IMG/VR virus record: IMGVR_UViG_3300018080_004265
Span: 62,001-126,000 of that record
DNA: 64,000 nt
DNA from: a virus
Strand: one strand, 5' to 3'
In this document: positions 16,407 to 26,002 of the stretch, one piece after another
How the letters are laid out: every line of letters starts with the position of its first letter
Numbering within the stretch: position 1 is the stretch's first letter
The notes under the pieces: model-generated
Seen by the model: only the letters and a program-made list of their open reading frames with translations
Database searches by the model: none
What the model was told of the DNA's origin: nothing
Position numbers and translations under genes: made by a program

Positions 16407-18779
16407 ATGGCAGGAGATGGAGGATTAATTGAGATTGTTGGGGGTCAAGAATTTGATCCTTCACAAACATTAACTTTAACAAATTCTAGTACGGGGTTAA
16501 TAGTAGAAAATGATGCCGCTGTTTATGGGACTCTTACTATAGGTGCGAGTTCTGTTAAAATTAATAATGATGGTATTATATTTCCCAATGGATCTACTCA
16601 AACTTCTGCTGGAGGTGCTGGTGGTAGCGGAGCTGGATTAGAAGTAATTGAATTAAAATCTCAACTTGAAAAAATTGGGGTAGCTTATCCCATATCAAAT
16701 CCTAACATATTAAATGAAAGTTTTACAGATTCTGCGAATGAAGTAGTTACTCTTAGAACTGCTTATACAAGCGGTGGATCAACTATTATAGTTAATGTTG
16801 ATAAAACTGATTTAGATTTAATGGATGCTACAACTGGATGGACTCAAAATACTGGGACGCCAACAATTGCTCAAGATACTGTGAATTTTATTGAAGGCAC
16901 AGCTTCTGTAAAAATGAGTAAAACAGCATTAAATGGGGATGCTGATATGTATAAAGATTTTACTGCATTTAGTATGAATAATACTCTTTTAACAGTGTCA
17001 GCGCGACCAGATACATTAACAAATGTTGATTATTTATATATTGGAATTGGATCTTCTGCATCTGATAGTGTTTGGTATAAAATTGAAGATACCGATTTAA
17101 CAGCTGCACAATGGAATCATCTTACTATAAAATATGCATCAGATACTCCTTTTAGTACTGCTGGAACTTATGTGCCATCTGCTACTACTAGAATTTGGTT
17201 TGGAATTCATACATCTTCTTCTCAAGATGTTAATGTTAGTTGGGATTTTGTTACATGGTCTCCAGATTATACTTTACCTTTAGAAATACCTCAAAGAAGA
17301 TATATTTGGGATGGAACAAATCAAGAAGAGATAATAATTTCTGCTGCCGCAGGAACAGGACTTGCGCAAAGAAATACATATACTATTTCTCCACTTACTT
17401 ATTCTTATGCAATATCAGATACTTTTTCTAAAAGAAGAAATATAACAATTGATACATATACACGTAGAGGCGAATTTATGGCTGGGTTAACTGGTGATGC
17501 TTCAAAAACTGCTTATGATAAAACAGGCAAATGGCTTCAAGAATCTGTTACAAGCGGAACATTAGATTTATCTCAAAGATGGTGGGATGAAAGTTTTAAA
17601 TTAACAGATGTTCCTTCAACAACACAAATAAAAGCATATAGTGTAACTGATAAAAGCGGATATTTTAAAAATGGGGATAAAATTCTTTTATATGATTATA
17701 AAAAAATTGGTGGTAAATATAATTCAAGATACAACTCAACAATTGGTAGTAATGCAAAAATTGTTAATTTAACTTCAGATACAACTTATGCTAGTGGTAG
17801 TTATGAATTAACTTTTAATCATGATGGAACAAATGCCGGTGTTGATTCTTCAACATGGTATGTTGCAAGATATTCTGCAGAATTAGGATATGCTTATGGG
17901 GCACAAGCAGATAATCCCGCGATAACATTTGAAAATCCTACTACTATTGTTCCTATTGGAGATTATATAGAATTTCCGCCTTCTTTATCTGCTTACTGGA
18001 ATTTTGATAATGAAGTAGAAGATATAAGATATGGGAGAAATTTAACTCAATATGGAACGCCAACTAAAATTGCAGGAAAATTTATAAATGCATATACTGG
18101 ATTTTCTAGTAGTAATAGATTTTGTGCTTTTGATACAGCATTTGATTTAAATACAGATGAACATATTACTGTAGAAATGTGGTTAAAATTTGCGACATGG
18201 ACAGGGACTTATCAAGTACCTTTTGAATGGTCAAGAAATGATGCTAATGCATTATCAAATCAACCATTTTTTATAATGTATGCTACAAATAGATTTTGGT
18301 GGAGTTACCATATAACTAATGCAGCGGCTGAATTTGATCCAACTCCTTATCGAGATGGCGAATGGCATTATATTGTAGGAACATTTAGTGGCGGTAGTGG
18401 AGGATATTTTAGACATTATTGTGATGGAGTTCAACAAGCAAGTTATTATGCATCAAGTACTGGATATTTTCATACAGCTTCTATGTATCCCGCTATTGGA
18501 GCTGATACATATAGTAGTGGAACGGTTGGTCGTTATCCGTGGTTAGGAGATATTTCAGAAGTTGCAGTTCATGTTGGATATGTAATGCCAATCGAAGAAA
18601 TACAAGCAAGATATGCCAACGGATTAGGTAAAAGATATGGATTTGGAACGGGATTTATTTCAAGACTTCAAAAATCTGGAATAGATGCTGAAAAATTATT
18701 TACTAGTACAAAATTAACACGACAAGATCCTACAAATCAAAATCCAAAAGTGTTCCAGAGAGATGCAATTATAACATAA
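16407..18779 (+). CDS. Large fibre/adhesin with C-terminal LamG-like lectin domain
   Basis: 790 residues, ribosome site AGGAGG overlapping the end of the preceding gene. Residues 20-70 contain GLIVENDAAVYGTLTIGASS, a module reused in the 18992 gene. The middle has a carbohydrate-binding-like beta domain (residues about 90-300, with FIEGTASVKMSKTALNGDAD). Residues about 525-725 form a concanavalin A/LamG-type fold: SAYWNFDNEVEDIRYGRNL opening, EHITVEMWLKF strand, DGEWHYIVGTFSGG core. Such domains bind surface glycans. Role as a host-range adhesin is inferred. Confidence 0.78.
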   Translation: MAGDGGLIEIVGGQEFDPSQTLTLTNSSTGLIVENDAAVYGTLTIGASSVKINNDGIIFPNGSTQTSAGGAGGSGAGLEVIELKSQLEKIGVAYPISNPNILNESFTDSANEVVTLRTAYTSGGSTIIVNVDKTDLDLMDATTGWTQNTGTPTIAQDTVNFIEGTASVKMSKTALNGDADMYKDFTAFSMNNTLLTVSARPDTLTNVDYLYIGIGSSASDSVWYKIEDTDLTAAQWNHLTIKYASDTPFSTAGTYVPSATTRIWFGIHTSSSQDVNVSWDFVTWSPDYTLPLEIPQRRYIWDGTNQEEIIISAAAGTGLAQRNTYTISPLTYSYAISDTFSKRRNITIDTYTRRGEFMAGLTGDASKTAYDKTGKWLQESVTSGTLDLSQRWWDESFKLTDVPSTTQIKAYSVTDKSGYFKNGDKILLYDYKKIGGKYNSRYNSTIGSNAKIVNLTSDTTYASGSYELTFNHDGTNAGVDSSTWYVARYSAELGYAYGAQADNPAITFENPTTIVPIGDYIEFPPSLSAYWNFDNEVEDIRYGRNLTQYGTPTKIAGKFINAYTGFSSSNRFCAFDTAFDLNTDEHITVEMWLKFATWTGTYQVPFEWSRNDANALSNQPFFIMYATNRFWWSYHITNAAAEFDPTPYRDGEWHYIVGTFSGGSGGYFRHYCDGVQQASYYASSTGYFHTASMYPAIGADTYSSGTVGRYPWLGDISEVAVHVGYVMPIEEIQARYANGLGKRYGFGTGFISRLQKSGIDAEKLFTSTKLTRQDPTNQNPKVFQRDAIIT

Positions 18780-18789
18780 GGAGTAAGAA

Positions 18790-18975
18790 ATGAAGATACA
18801 GTTTGGGAATTTAAAAGTATTTATTGATTATAGTGAAAAATATACACAGGCTTATGCTTCTGATATGGAAAATCTTTATTATCAAGAAGGACAAGTTTCA
18901 GATATTTCATTTGATTATGATGCAGAAAAAACATATATTGTAGAAACATTAAGCGCTTCTGGGTCTGGATCATAA
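18790..18975 (+). CDS. Small unrecognised late protein
   Basis: 61 residues, ribosome site AAGGAG. Acidic and Tyr-rich with a C-terminal Ser/Gly tail (SASGSGS). It lies between two adhesin genes and could be an accessory or chaperone-like protein. No family recognised. Confidence 0.62.
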   Translation: MKIQFGNLKVFIDYSEKYTQAYASDMENLYYQEGQVSDISFDYDAEKTYIVETLSASGSGS

Positions 18976-18991
18976 TTGAGGAGGAACTAAA

Positions 18992-20116
18992 ATGGCAGGT
19001 AATGGCGGTTTAATAGGGACAGGTCCAACATTTAATACTGCAGAATTTGAGGATATGTGTAAAACATATTCTGGAACTACTACTGTTAGTGGTGCAGATG
19101 CGGTTATAAATTTACCTTTTAATTGGGCTAATGGATTTGTAAAAATTATAAGATCTTTTACATCAGGAGAATATTTTGAAGATGATATAAATAGTATAAA
19201 TACTATTATGACTTCATATGATGCTTTGACAAATTCAAACTATACATCTGATCAAATACTTGAATTACTTTCCAGTGCTTCCCCATTAACTGCAGATAAA
19301 TCTACTAATTTATCGGGGGTTCCTAAGTCAGCAACGACAACCTCTTTCACGCTTCATAATAGCGGAACTATTGTATATGTGAAATATTTTGTTTATGCGC
19401 CATATACCCAAGCGGTAACGATGGCAAATTTGCAGGTAGATGAGGTAATTACAAAAACTGGGAACCAAGAAAAATCAGGAACTTTAACTTTATCTGCGGC
19501 AGGAACAGGATTAATTGTTGAAAATGATGCTGTAGTTTATGGAACACTAACAATCGGAGCGAGTTCTGTAAAAATAGATGAAACTGGAATTACATATCCA
19601 GATGGAAATAAACAAACATCGGCTGGCGTTCCTTCTGGAACAGTCATGATGTATGGCGGAGCAACAGCTCCTACTGATTGGTTATTGTGCGATGGTTCAG
19701 CAATTTCAAGAACTACATATGCTAGATTATTTAATGCGATAGGAACTACTTTTGGAGTTGGCGATGGTTCGACCACTTTTAATGTTCCAGACTGTCGAGG
19801 TATTTTTGTAAGAGGTGCAGGAAGTCATGGCAGTTTAACTAATGCTAATGGTTCTCCTTTTTCGGGAACATTAGGTACAGAAGCAAATGATAAAATACAA
19901 GGTCACTATCATTATCTTGACCCTGCAAAACATACTAACGCACAAAACATTCCTTCACCCACAGGCGGTGGGAATGCTCTAAGTGGAGGTTCTTTTTATC
20001 CTTCAAATTGGAGTAGTACTGGTGAACCTTATAATGACGGAACTAACGGAGCACCCAGATTTGGCACTGAAACTAATCCTGCAAACATTTGTTTAACATA
20101 TATTATTAAGACCTAA
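18992..20116 (+). CDS. Tail-collar-domain fibre protein
   Basis: 374 residues, ribosome site GAGGAGG. Residues about 17-150 are one copy of a beta module found four times in this region (TYSGTTTVSG ... LPFNWANGF ... VYVKYFVYAPYT). Residues about 165-210 carry GLIVENDAVVYGTLTIGASS, shared with the 16407 adhesin. The remainder is a phage tail-collar domain (Pfam PF07484 type): SGTVMMYGGATAPTDWLLCDG, then FGVGDGSTTFNVPDCRG and FVRGAG, ending with ICLTYIIKT. Such domains occur at fibre ends and in microcystin-dependent-protein-like adhesins. Confidence 0.88.
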   Translation: MAGNGGLIGTGPTFNTAEFEDMCKTYSGTTTVSGADAVINLPFNWANGFVKIIRSFTSGEYFEDDINSINTIMTSYDALTNSNYTSDQILELLSSASPLTADKSTNLSGVPKSATTTSFTLHNSGTIVYVKYFVYAPYTQAVTMANLQVDEVITKTGNQEKSGTLTLSAAGTGLIVENDAVVYGTLTIGASSVKIDETGITYPDGNKQTSAGVPSGTVMMYGGATAPTDWLLCDGSAISRTTYARLFNAIGTTFGVGDGSTTFNVPDCRGIFVRGAGSHGSLTNANGSPFSGTLGTEANDKIQGHYHYLDPAKHTNAQNIPSPTGGGNALSGGSFYPSNWSSTGEPYNDGTNGAPRFGTETNPANICLTYIIKT

Positions 20117-20127
20117 AGGAGCTGAAA

Positions 20128-20607
20128 ATGCCTAAATACTATGATGCATTAGGAAGATTAAAACAAGATATAAGTGGGACACCAAGAAAATGTTGGAATG
20201 ATGAAATGTACTATATAGATACAGTTTCGCCAGATGTGGCAATAGTTGTTCCAACAGCTACAGATATAGTAACGGCAGGAACTGAAAATGTATCAGGCGA
20301 ATTAGTATCAGTATCCGTATCGGGATTTAATAATACTTTCAATGAGGAATTTTATTTAGAGCTAGAAATCAACAGAGTTCGTAATACTAGAGACTCAAAA
20401 CTTGCAGAAGTAGATTATATATTTGTAAGACAAAATGAGGAATTGACACTAATAGATGAGGGGATAATAACCACAACAACAATTCCTACAAGTGCATATA
20501 TAGAGTTTTTAGAATATAAAAAAGAATTAAGAGATTTACCAGATACAATAACGAGTTTTGAGGATTTAAACTCTCTAACTTGGCCAACAAAACCATCGGG
20601 GGGATAA
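20128..20607 (+). CDS. Tail protein with tail-assembly-chaperone-like C-terminus
   Basis: 159 residues, ribosome site AAAGGAG. The C-terminal half reads NRVRNTRDSKLAEVDYIF ... AYIEFLEYKKELRDLP ... LTWPTKP, the 'RDxxLxxxD...W..YR..LRDIP...WP' pattern of the phage tail-fibre assembly chaperone domain (PF16778 type) commonly located beside collar/fibre genes. The N-terminal half is beta-rich. In this family the domain follows or accompanies fibre proteins and helps folding or attachment. Confidence 0.72.
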   Translation: MPKYYDALGRLKQDISGTPRKCWNDEMYYIDTVSPDVAIVVPTATDIVTAGTENVSGELVSVSVSGFNNTFNEEFYLELEINRVRNTRDSKLAEVDYIFVRQNEELTLIDEGIITTTTIPTSAYIEFLEYKKELRDLPDTITSFEDLNSLTWPTKPSGG

Positions 20608-20608
20608 T

Positions 20609-21532
20609 ATGTATAATCAAGCTATTATAAATGGTAATTTTGATATATGGCAAAGAAACACTTCTTTTACAAATCCTTCAAATGAAGATTACACAGTTGA
20701 TAGATGGAAAGTGGTAAGGGCGGATGCTTCAGGAACTGCACCAAATGTAAATGTTGAAAGAAGTACAACAAATTTACCAGCAAATGGTAAAAGTAAATAT
20801 AATGTAAAATTATCTCCAACTTCTACTGGCTCAACTGGAGTAGGTATGAAATGGTTTTTTAGACAAATGGTAGAAGATTATGAAATATTTCAAGGGAAAA
20901 CAGTTTCGGCTTCAGTAACAATGACGATACCAAATGGGGCTAAAATGTATTTACAGATATGGGATTATAATAGTGAAAGCTTTTCCTTACAACAAACAGG
21001 AACTGGAAGTGAACAAACAGTAATATTGACTCATACAGTACATGCTTTGGCAGGAGCATTAGCAGTAGGAGTTATTTTAGCATACGACACTCAATTTGTA
21101 GCAACTGTCGGAGATTATTATTTTTCACAAGTTCAATTAAATGTAGGTGAAGTAGTACTACCCTTTCAACCAAAAACTTTTGAAGAAGAATTATTAAAAT
21201 GTCAAAGATATTATAGTAAAAGTTTTCCCTATGATAACTTTCCTGGAGGTGGAGCTGATTATTCTGGACAATGTGAGCTAACAGGTAGTTCACCAAATGA
21301 TACAGTACCTTCTATGGAATATCCTGTTCAAATGAGAACAACACCTACCGTAACTGTCTATTCTCCAGCTACAGGTACTTCTGGAGCAATTAGAAATTAC
21401 GAATCATCTTCTGATATTACTTCTGTGTTAGTAGATGGCACGGGAGGGGATAGATTTAGAGTATATAAAGGGAGTGCTATTGTTGATTCTGTTCTATATG
21501 GTGTTCAATGGACTGCAGATGCTGAAATGTAA
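20609..21532 (+). CDS. Fibre protein with carbohydrate-binding-like domain
   Basis: 307 residues; starts two bases after the preceding stop with GGGGG as ribosome site. The opening 'IINGNFDIWQRNTSF...YTVDRW' is a well-known start of phage fibre domains with a CBM-like jelly roll. The core continues to 'YYFSQVQLNVGEVVLPFQPKTF' and the 'EELLKCQRYYSK' linker, after which comes a separate C-terminal beta domain (residues about 215-307) probably for receptor contact. The family pattern is clear; the receptor is unknown. Confidence 0.82.
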   Translation: MYNQAIINGNFDIWQRNTSFTNPSNEDYTVDRWKVVRADASGTAPNVNVERSTTNLPANGKSKYNVKLSPTSTGSTGVGMKWFFRQMVEDYEIFQGKTVSASVTMTIPNGAKMYLQIWDYNSESFSLQQTGTGSEQTVILTHTVHALAGALAVGVILAYDTQFVATVGDYYFSQVQLNVGEVVLPFQPKTFEEELLKCQRYYSKSFPYDNFPGGGADYSGQCELTGSSPNDTVPSMEYPVQMRTTPTVTVYSPATGTSGAIRNYESSSDITSVLVDGTGGDRFRVYKGSAIVDSVLYGVQWTADAEM

Positions 21533-21543
21533 GGAGTAAAAAT

Positions 21544-21699
21544 ATGACGATTTCAGGAAAATGGGATATTAACGATTATGAAGTAGTATATACTGAAACT
21601 GTAGAAACAAGCGCAATTAAACGAAGTGATAATGCATTTATTCCAATGAATGAAAATAATAAAGATTATCAAGAATATTTAGAATTAAAGGGGGAATAG
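21544..21699 (+). CDS. Small unrecognised protein
   Basis: 51 residues with ribosome site AAGGAG eight bases before the ATG. Acidic, with Tyr and Glu repeated (YEVVYTETVETS) and a YQEYLELKGE end. That end resembles the 'YIEFLEYKKEL' segment of the 20128 chaperone-like protein, so it may be a trimmed relative. Too short to assign. Confidence 0.6.
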   Translation: MTISGKWDINDYEVVYTETVETSAIKRSDNAFIPMNENNKDYQEYLELKGE

Positions 21700-21702
21700 A
21701 AT

Positions 21703-21849
21703 ATGCCTACACAATTAACTCAATTATGGTATTGTCCTACATGTGATTCAAATGTACCATTAGAATATGTAATTTTTGTAATGAATGGAACTGATAAAGA
21801 AATGATCTGTAAAATATGTGGCAGTGTTTGTCAGAAAGTCCCTGTTTAA
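21703..21849 (+). CDS. Small zinc-ribbon protein
   Basis: 48 residues following AAAGGGGG. Two CxxC knuckles (CPTCDS near residue 11 and CKICGS near residue 36) make a classic small zinc ribbon. Such proteins are usually nucleic-acid or protein interaction modules; its location among fibre genes is unusual, so a morphogenetic chaperone role is possible. Function unknown. Confidence 0.65.
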   Translation: MPTQLTQLWYCPTCDSNVPLEYVIFVMNGTDKEMICKICGSVCQKVPV

Positions 21850-21868
21850 ATTTAATTAAGGAGAAAAT

Positions 21869-22090
21869 ATGGCTGGTGGTGGAGGATTAGTTGGCGCAGT
21901 CGACTTATCTAATTTAACTACAGATGTTTCAACAACCGGAAAAGGAACTTTTGGGGAACTAAAAGTAACTGGTAATTCGCCAACAGCTGGAAAAGCGCTA
22001 ATTGCACAAGATAGTGAAGGAAATCTTAACTGGGGCGATGTAAGCGCAATAGGTGGAAATAAATTATCAATATTATTGATGGGAGGATAA
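21869..22090 (+). CDS. Small virion protein with fibre-type motif
   Basis: 73 residues, ribosome site AAGGAG. The N-terminus MAGGGGLVGAVDLS matches the openings of the 16407 (MAGDGGLIEIVGG) and 18992 (MAGNGGLIGTGP) adhesins, and it ends ILLMGG like the 14312 protein (LLLGGM). It looks like a minimal anchor module without the adhesin body, either a short structural protein or a remnant of a larger fibre gene. Confidence 0.62.
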   Translation: MAGGGGLVGAVDLSNLTTDVSTTGKGTFGELKVTGNSPTAGKALIAQDSEGNLNWGDVSAIGGNKLSILLMGG

Positions 22091-22094
22091 GAAC

Positions 22095-22451
22095 ATGGCA
22101 GAGCAACCAAAACGATTAGGGGCAATAACAAGTACAGTGGCAGTCACTGGGGAAGCTTCTAGTGGGCAAATTTTATATACAGTTCCTGCAAGTACGAGCG
22201 CAATCGTATCTACCGTGATTGTTTGTAATCGTGGTGGTGCTTCGGGGACTTTTAGACTTGCTCATGTAGATGGCGGTGGCGTAGCGCAATTAGCCGATGA
22301 AGATTACTTATATTATGACGTAACAATTCCAGGAAATGATACTTTTACGGCAACAATAGGTCTAGGCATGGAGGCAACCGATTCGCTTGTTATAAAAGGA
22401 AGTCTGGAAGCAATTAATTTTGTAGCAGAAGGTATTGAAATAACTGCATAA
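22095..22451 (+). CDS. Predicted virion beta-sandwich protein
   Basis: 118 residues, all-beta composition. The pattern 'LYTVPASTSAIVSTVIVCNRGGASGTFRLAHV..GG' followed by 'YYDVTIPGNDTFTATIGLGMEATDSLVI' is the layout of small phage structural proteins annotated as fibre or decoration proteins. The spacing to the neighbours is minimal. Exact role unproven. Confidence 0.72.
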   Translation: MAEQPKRLGAITSTVAVTGEASSGQILYTVPASTSAIVSTVIVCNRGGASGTFRLAHVDGGGVAQLADEDYLYYDVTIPGNDTFTATIGLGMEATDSLVIKGSLEAINFVAEGIEITA

Positions 22452-22462
22452 GGAGTTGAAAG

Positions 22463-24163
22463 ATGACACAGGGGTTTGTTAAAAAGAACAGTTTAAATAC
22501 TGTTCAATTTGAAAATATGACGAGAATGTATTCTGGAGAAGTAACAGTAACAGGTGGAGATACTACTGTTGATTTACCTTTTGATTGGACAGGAGGTTTT
22601 ATTTGGTTACTTCATTCAGCTAGTGCTACAGAATGGACTGATGCTACAGGAAATTCAATGGGCTCTTTTGCAAGTTATGATTCTCTAACTAATTCAAATT
22701 ATACTAATTATCAATTAATACAAACACAAACGGCTGCTCCTTTTTTTAATGCAGTAGCAAAAACTTATAATGATAGAGGAATTATTCAATCTGCAACTCC
22801 GACATCTTTTACGATAAATAATCCTTCTGGAACTCAATATGTAAAATATTTTGTTTGGGCTCCGTATACTGAAACTTTAACAATGACAAATGATGGAATT
22901 CAACAAACAGAAGTTCCTTATATGACTAGAATGTGTAGCGGTTTAACTACAGTAACTGGCGGTAGTGGAGATGTAACTGTAAATCTTCCATTCGATTGGA
23001 CTGGAGGTCATTTACAGGCATTTATAAGCAATGATTCAACAAAATGGTTGTCATCAACAGGTACAGTTCAAATTTATGATGCATCATATGATTCGTTAAC
23101 TAATAGTGCATACTCTGGTGGGAATCAAATTTTTTCTCATGATATTACCGATGGTGCAAGTCACCATTTAGTTCAGAAAACATCAAATTGGCCAGGACAA
23201 CCAAAATCAGCAACTTCAACTTCGATAACATTTGAAGATGATGGTGCAACTACAGTATACATAAAATATTTTGTATGGGCTCCCTATACAGCAAAATTAA
23301 TGGTACAGGCCGATAAACAATTAATGTTAAATGGTGCAGGAGCACCAGAAGGAATTACACCTAACGCAATAGGCGACCAATACATAGATACTTCAAATGG
23401 AAAACTTTGGTATGCAGTAGGAACTACAACAAGTGATTGGATAAATACAAATGGTCAAAGAACAGGTGGAATATTAATTCCTGGATATGTTTATTCATAT
23501 TGGAAATTAGACCACATTTCTGGAAACGCAGTGGATTATAGAGGAAATCAAATTCTAAATCAATATGGAACTGTTCCTAATGTAAACGGGAAATTTGGAA
23601 ATGGTAAAGGACCTTTTTCTACTTCTAATTATTATGGAGTAGATTCTGGTGGGTCTTCTTCTACAGTATTTGATACAAATAATTTCTTCGCTGAATGCTG
23701 GATTAGATCGACGGGATTTTCGGGTTCTAATGAAGTAATTTTTGGAAAAAATAATGGAACGACAAGAACAGCAGGTTGGGGATTTCATGTAATTGGAAGT
23801 TCACAAAAAATTGAATTTAGAGCAGGAAATAGTTGGGCACTTCTTTCTGATAGTGCAGCTTTAGATGATGGAAATTGGCACTATTTGGCTTTTGGTAATA
23901 GAGCTATTTCTGGAGCAAATGAGGGAAGATGTTTTGTTGATGGAACAGAACAATCATCTACTGCAACAGGTGCTTCATGGGCAAAAACAACAGCTGATTT
24001 AATCATTGGCGGTGGAGATCAAGTGGGCGCAGTTGTTGGTGCAGCAACTGTCATAGAAATTGATGATTGCGTTTATTGGAGTAGTGTTCCATCTTCGTGG
24101 ACAGATATTCAACAATATGTAACTGATAGATGGAATTCCGGGGCTGGAAAACAGTATTCATAA
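22463..24163 (+). CDS. Fibre/adhesin with duplicated beta module and LamG-like domain
   Basis: 566 residues. Residues about 10-145 and 150-285 are two copies of the same module (MTRMYSGEVTVTGGDTTVDLPFDW and MTRMCSGLTTVTGGS...LPFDW, each closing with KYFVWAPYT). This is the module of the 18992 and 24175 proteins. A short linker (GDQYIDTSNGKLWYAV) leads to a LamG/concanavalin-like domain from about 345 (YSYWKLDHISGNAVDYRG opening, NFFAECWIRS strand, DGNWHYLAFGNRA core). The same AAGGAGTTGAAA ribosome-site spacer precedes this gene and the next, a sign of tandem duplication. Confidence 0.8.
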   Translation: MTQGFVKKNSLNTVQFENMTRMYSGEVTVTGGDTTVDLPFDWTGGFIWLLHSASATEWTDATGNSMGSFASYDSLTNSNYTNYQLIQTQTAAPFFNAVAKTYNDRGIIQSATPTSFTINNPSGTQYVKYFVWAPYTETLTMTNDGIQQTEVPYMTRMCSGLTTVTGGSGDVTVNLPFDWTGGHLQAFISNDSTKWLSSTGTVQIYDASYDSLTNSAYSGGNQIFSHDITDGASHHLVQKTSNWPGQPKSATSTSITFEDDGATTVYIKYFVWAPYTAKLMVQADKQLMLNGAGAPEGITPNAIGDQYIDTSNGKLWYAVGTTTSDWINTNGQRTGGILIPGYVYSYWKLDHISGNAVDYRGNQILNQYGTVPNVNGKFGNGKGPFSTSNYYGVDSGGSSSTVFDTNNFFAECWIRSTGFSGSNEVIFGKNNGTTRTAGWGFHVIGSSQKIEFRAGNSWALLSDSAALDDGNWHYLAFGNRAISGANEGRCFVDGTEQSSTATGASWAKTTADLIIGGGDQVGAVVGAATVIEIDDCVYWSSVPSSWTDIQQYVTDRWNSGAGKQYS

Positions 24164-24174
24164 GGAGTTGAAAA

Positions 24175-25452
24175 ATGGCACAAGGATTTTTAAGAGATAA
24201 AAGTTTTGATGAGATAACATTATCTGATAATTGTAATTATGCTTCGGGTATTGTCACTGTTGGCGCGGGAGGCGGGGATGTAACAATAGATTTACCATTC
24301 GACTGGACAGATGGATATTTAGAAGTACATCAAACTGATACAGAAGCTTCTCCTATTGATGGGACAACAGGACATATAATGTATGTAAAAACTTCTTATA
24401 ATGAATTAACAAATGCAACTTATACTAATCATCAAACAGTTTATATGCCAAATACTGGATATGGTGCTTCAGTTATTAAAAGCACTGCTTCCCCTGGTTG
24501 GCCAAAATCAGCAACTCCTACAAGTTTTACGTTAAATGATGATGGTGCAAATACATGTTATGTAAAATGGTTTGTCTGGGCTCCAAAATCAACAACAATA
24601 ACTATGAATTCAGTAATGGGAAAAATTACACAAGGTTCTGGTGTACCAGCTACAGTTCCAGAATTAATTGGTGATATGTATTTTGATCAACAAACTGGAA
24701 AAATGTATGTAGCAACAGGAACAAGTGGAACTTATAATTGGGCGTTAATGGCACAAGGCGCAACAGATAGTTTTACAAAAGATTCAGTGCCTGGAATTAT
24801 AAATTGGTGGAAAGCAGATGGAACACTTACAAAAGATGGTGGCAATGCTGTATCTCAATGGAATGATGAAACAGGAAATGGTGACCATATGGTACAGGCA
24901 ACAAGTACAAATCAACCAACTTATACAGAAAATGTTATAAATGGTAGACCTGCTCTTTATTTTGATGGAAATGATTATTTAAGAAAAACAAGTGGATGTA
25001 TAACAACTACTGTTCCCGCAACAATATTTATAGTACTTCTTTCTCCTAGTTCTTCTACAAATCAAGGAGTATTTGGTTCTTCCGATAATGCTTATGTATA
25101 TGTTGGGTATCCTGTAGACGGATATGTTGGATATTTTCAATATAACAATTGGAATGGCGGGCCTGCTGTGCCTTCAACTTCATCAGCATATCTTTATGTG
25201 GTAAATTGTACAGGTGTTGCAAATACTGGATATATGGAAACAAATAGTGGAGCAGATAAAACATTAATAGCAAATGCAAGTAGTTATGGATTATTTACGG
25301 CAACAAGCAGAACAATTGGTGCAAATTCTAATACACTTGGTGACCCTTTTACTGGATATATTGCAGAAATAATTGGGTATAGAGGGAATTTAACAGATAC
25401 AAATAAAAATATTGTTAAGAATTATCTTAACTCAAAATATGCACTTTACTAA
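24175..25452 (+). CDS. Fibre/adhesin with lectin-like C-terminal domain
   Basis: 425 residues. One copy of the region's beta module occupies residues about 15-145 (YASGIVTVGAGGGDVTIDL ... CYVKWFVWAPKS). The linker IGDMYFDQQTGKMYVA parallels that of the preceding gene. The C-terminal domain from about 205 (IINWWKADGTLTKDGGNAVSQWNDETG opening) is a concanavalin-like lectin fold with the 'NGRPALYFDGNDYL' strand typical of phage and bacterial LamG-like domains. Last gene of the adhesin cluster, directly upstream of the lysis genes. Confidence 0.8.
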   Translation: MAQGFLRDKSFDEITLSDNCNYASGIVTVGAGGGDVTIDLPFDWTDGYLEVHQTDTEASPIDGTTGHIMYVKTSYNELTNATYTNHQTVYMPNTGYGASVIKSTASPGWPKSATPTSFTLNDDGANTCYVKWFVWAPKSTTITMNSVMGKITQGSGVPATVPELIGDMYFDQQTGKMYVATGTSGTYNWALMAQGATDSFTKDSVPGIINWWKADGTLTKDGGNAVSQWNDETGNGDHMVQATSTNQPTYTENVINGRPALYFDGNDYLRKTSGCITTTVPATIFIVLLSPSSSTNQGVFGSSDNAYVYVGYPVDGYVGYFQYNNWNGGPAVPSTSSAYLYVVNCTGVANTGYMETNSGADKTLIANASSYGLFTATSRTIGANSNTLGDPFTGYIAEIIGYRGNLTDTNKNIVKNYLNSKYALY

Positions 25453-25464
25453 TAAGGAGGATAT

Positions 25465-25998
25465 ATGGGCGACATAAAATATAAAGCAGGTGATGTCGTT
25501 CTAGTTGAGCATTTTAATTTAATAGCATGGATTATAAAATTAGGGAATTTATGGACAAGATTATTTGATCCTGAAAAAGTTGGAATAAATTATAATCATA
25601 TAGGAATAATGATAAGTGAAAAACATATTGTTGAAGCATTAGGGAATGGTGTTATAATGAGACCGTTTCCATATAAGAAAAATTTTGCTGTATATAGAAA
25701 AAAAAATCTTACAGTAAATTCAAGAGAAATATTAAAATCAGCGGCATTAGATCAAGTTGGAGAAAAATATAGTTGGTTTTTAATTTGTGTAATATGTATC
25801 CTTAAATTTCTTCGTATAGAATGGTTATTCACGGGGATTGGATATACCGGAAAAATATGTTCAGTTGTTGTAGCAAAATGCTATGAAAAACTAGGATATT
25901 TATTTAAAAGAAATGAATGTGTAGATGTTATAGATCCGGGGGATATTGCAGAACATGTTATGATTTCTGAAGAATGGACAAAGGTGGAAGTGAGGTGA
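25465..25998 (+). CDS. Permuted NlpC/P60 (YiiX/YebB-like) cysteine peptidase candidate
   Basis: 177 residues, ribosome site AAGGAGG. The N-terminus KAGDVVLVEHFN is the usual opening of permuted papain-like NlpC/P60 proteins. A His follows in NYNHIGIMI, an acidic residue in IVEALGNGVIMRPF, and a Cys near residue 132 in KICSVVVAKCY, giving the His-Glu-Cys order of the circularly permuted subfamily. The hydrophobic stretch FLICVICILKFLRIEWLF is probably a buried or membrane-facing segment. Members hydrolyse amide or ester bonds in cell envelopes. Its position next to the M15 peptidase supports an envelope role. Confidence 0.75.
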   Translation: MGDIKYKAGDVVLVEHFNLIAWIIKLGNLWTRLFDPEKVGINYNHIGIMISEKHIVEALGNGVIMRPFPYKKNFAVYRKKNLTVNSREILKSAALDQVGEKYSWFLICVICILKFLRIEWLFTGIGYTGKICSVVVAKCYEKLGYLFKRNECVDVIDPGDIAEHVMISEEWTKVEVR

Positions 25999-26002
25999 AT
26001 CA

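Noticed and set aside
2412-25452. Diversity-generating retroelement acting on the fibre genes
   Set aside because: No reverse transcriptase or template-repeat/variable-repeat pair was seen; module similarity is by whole-domain duplication instead.
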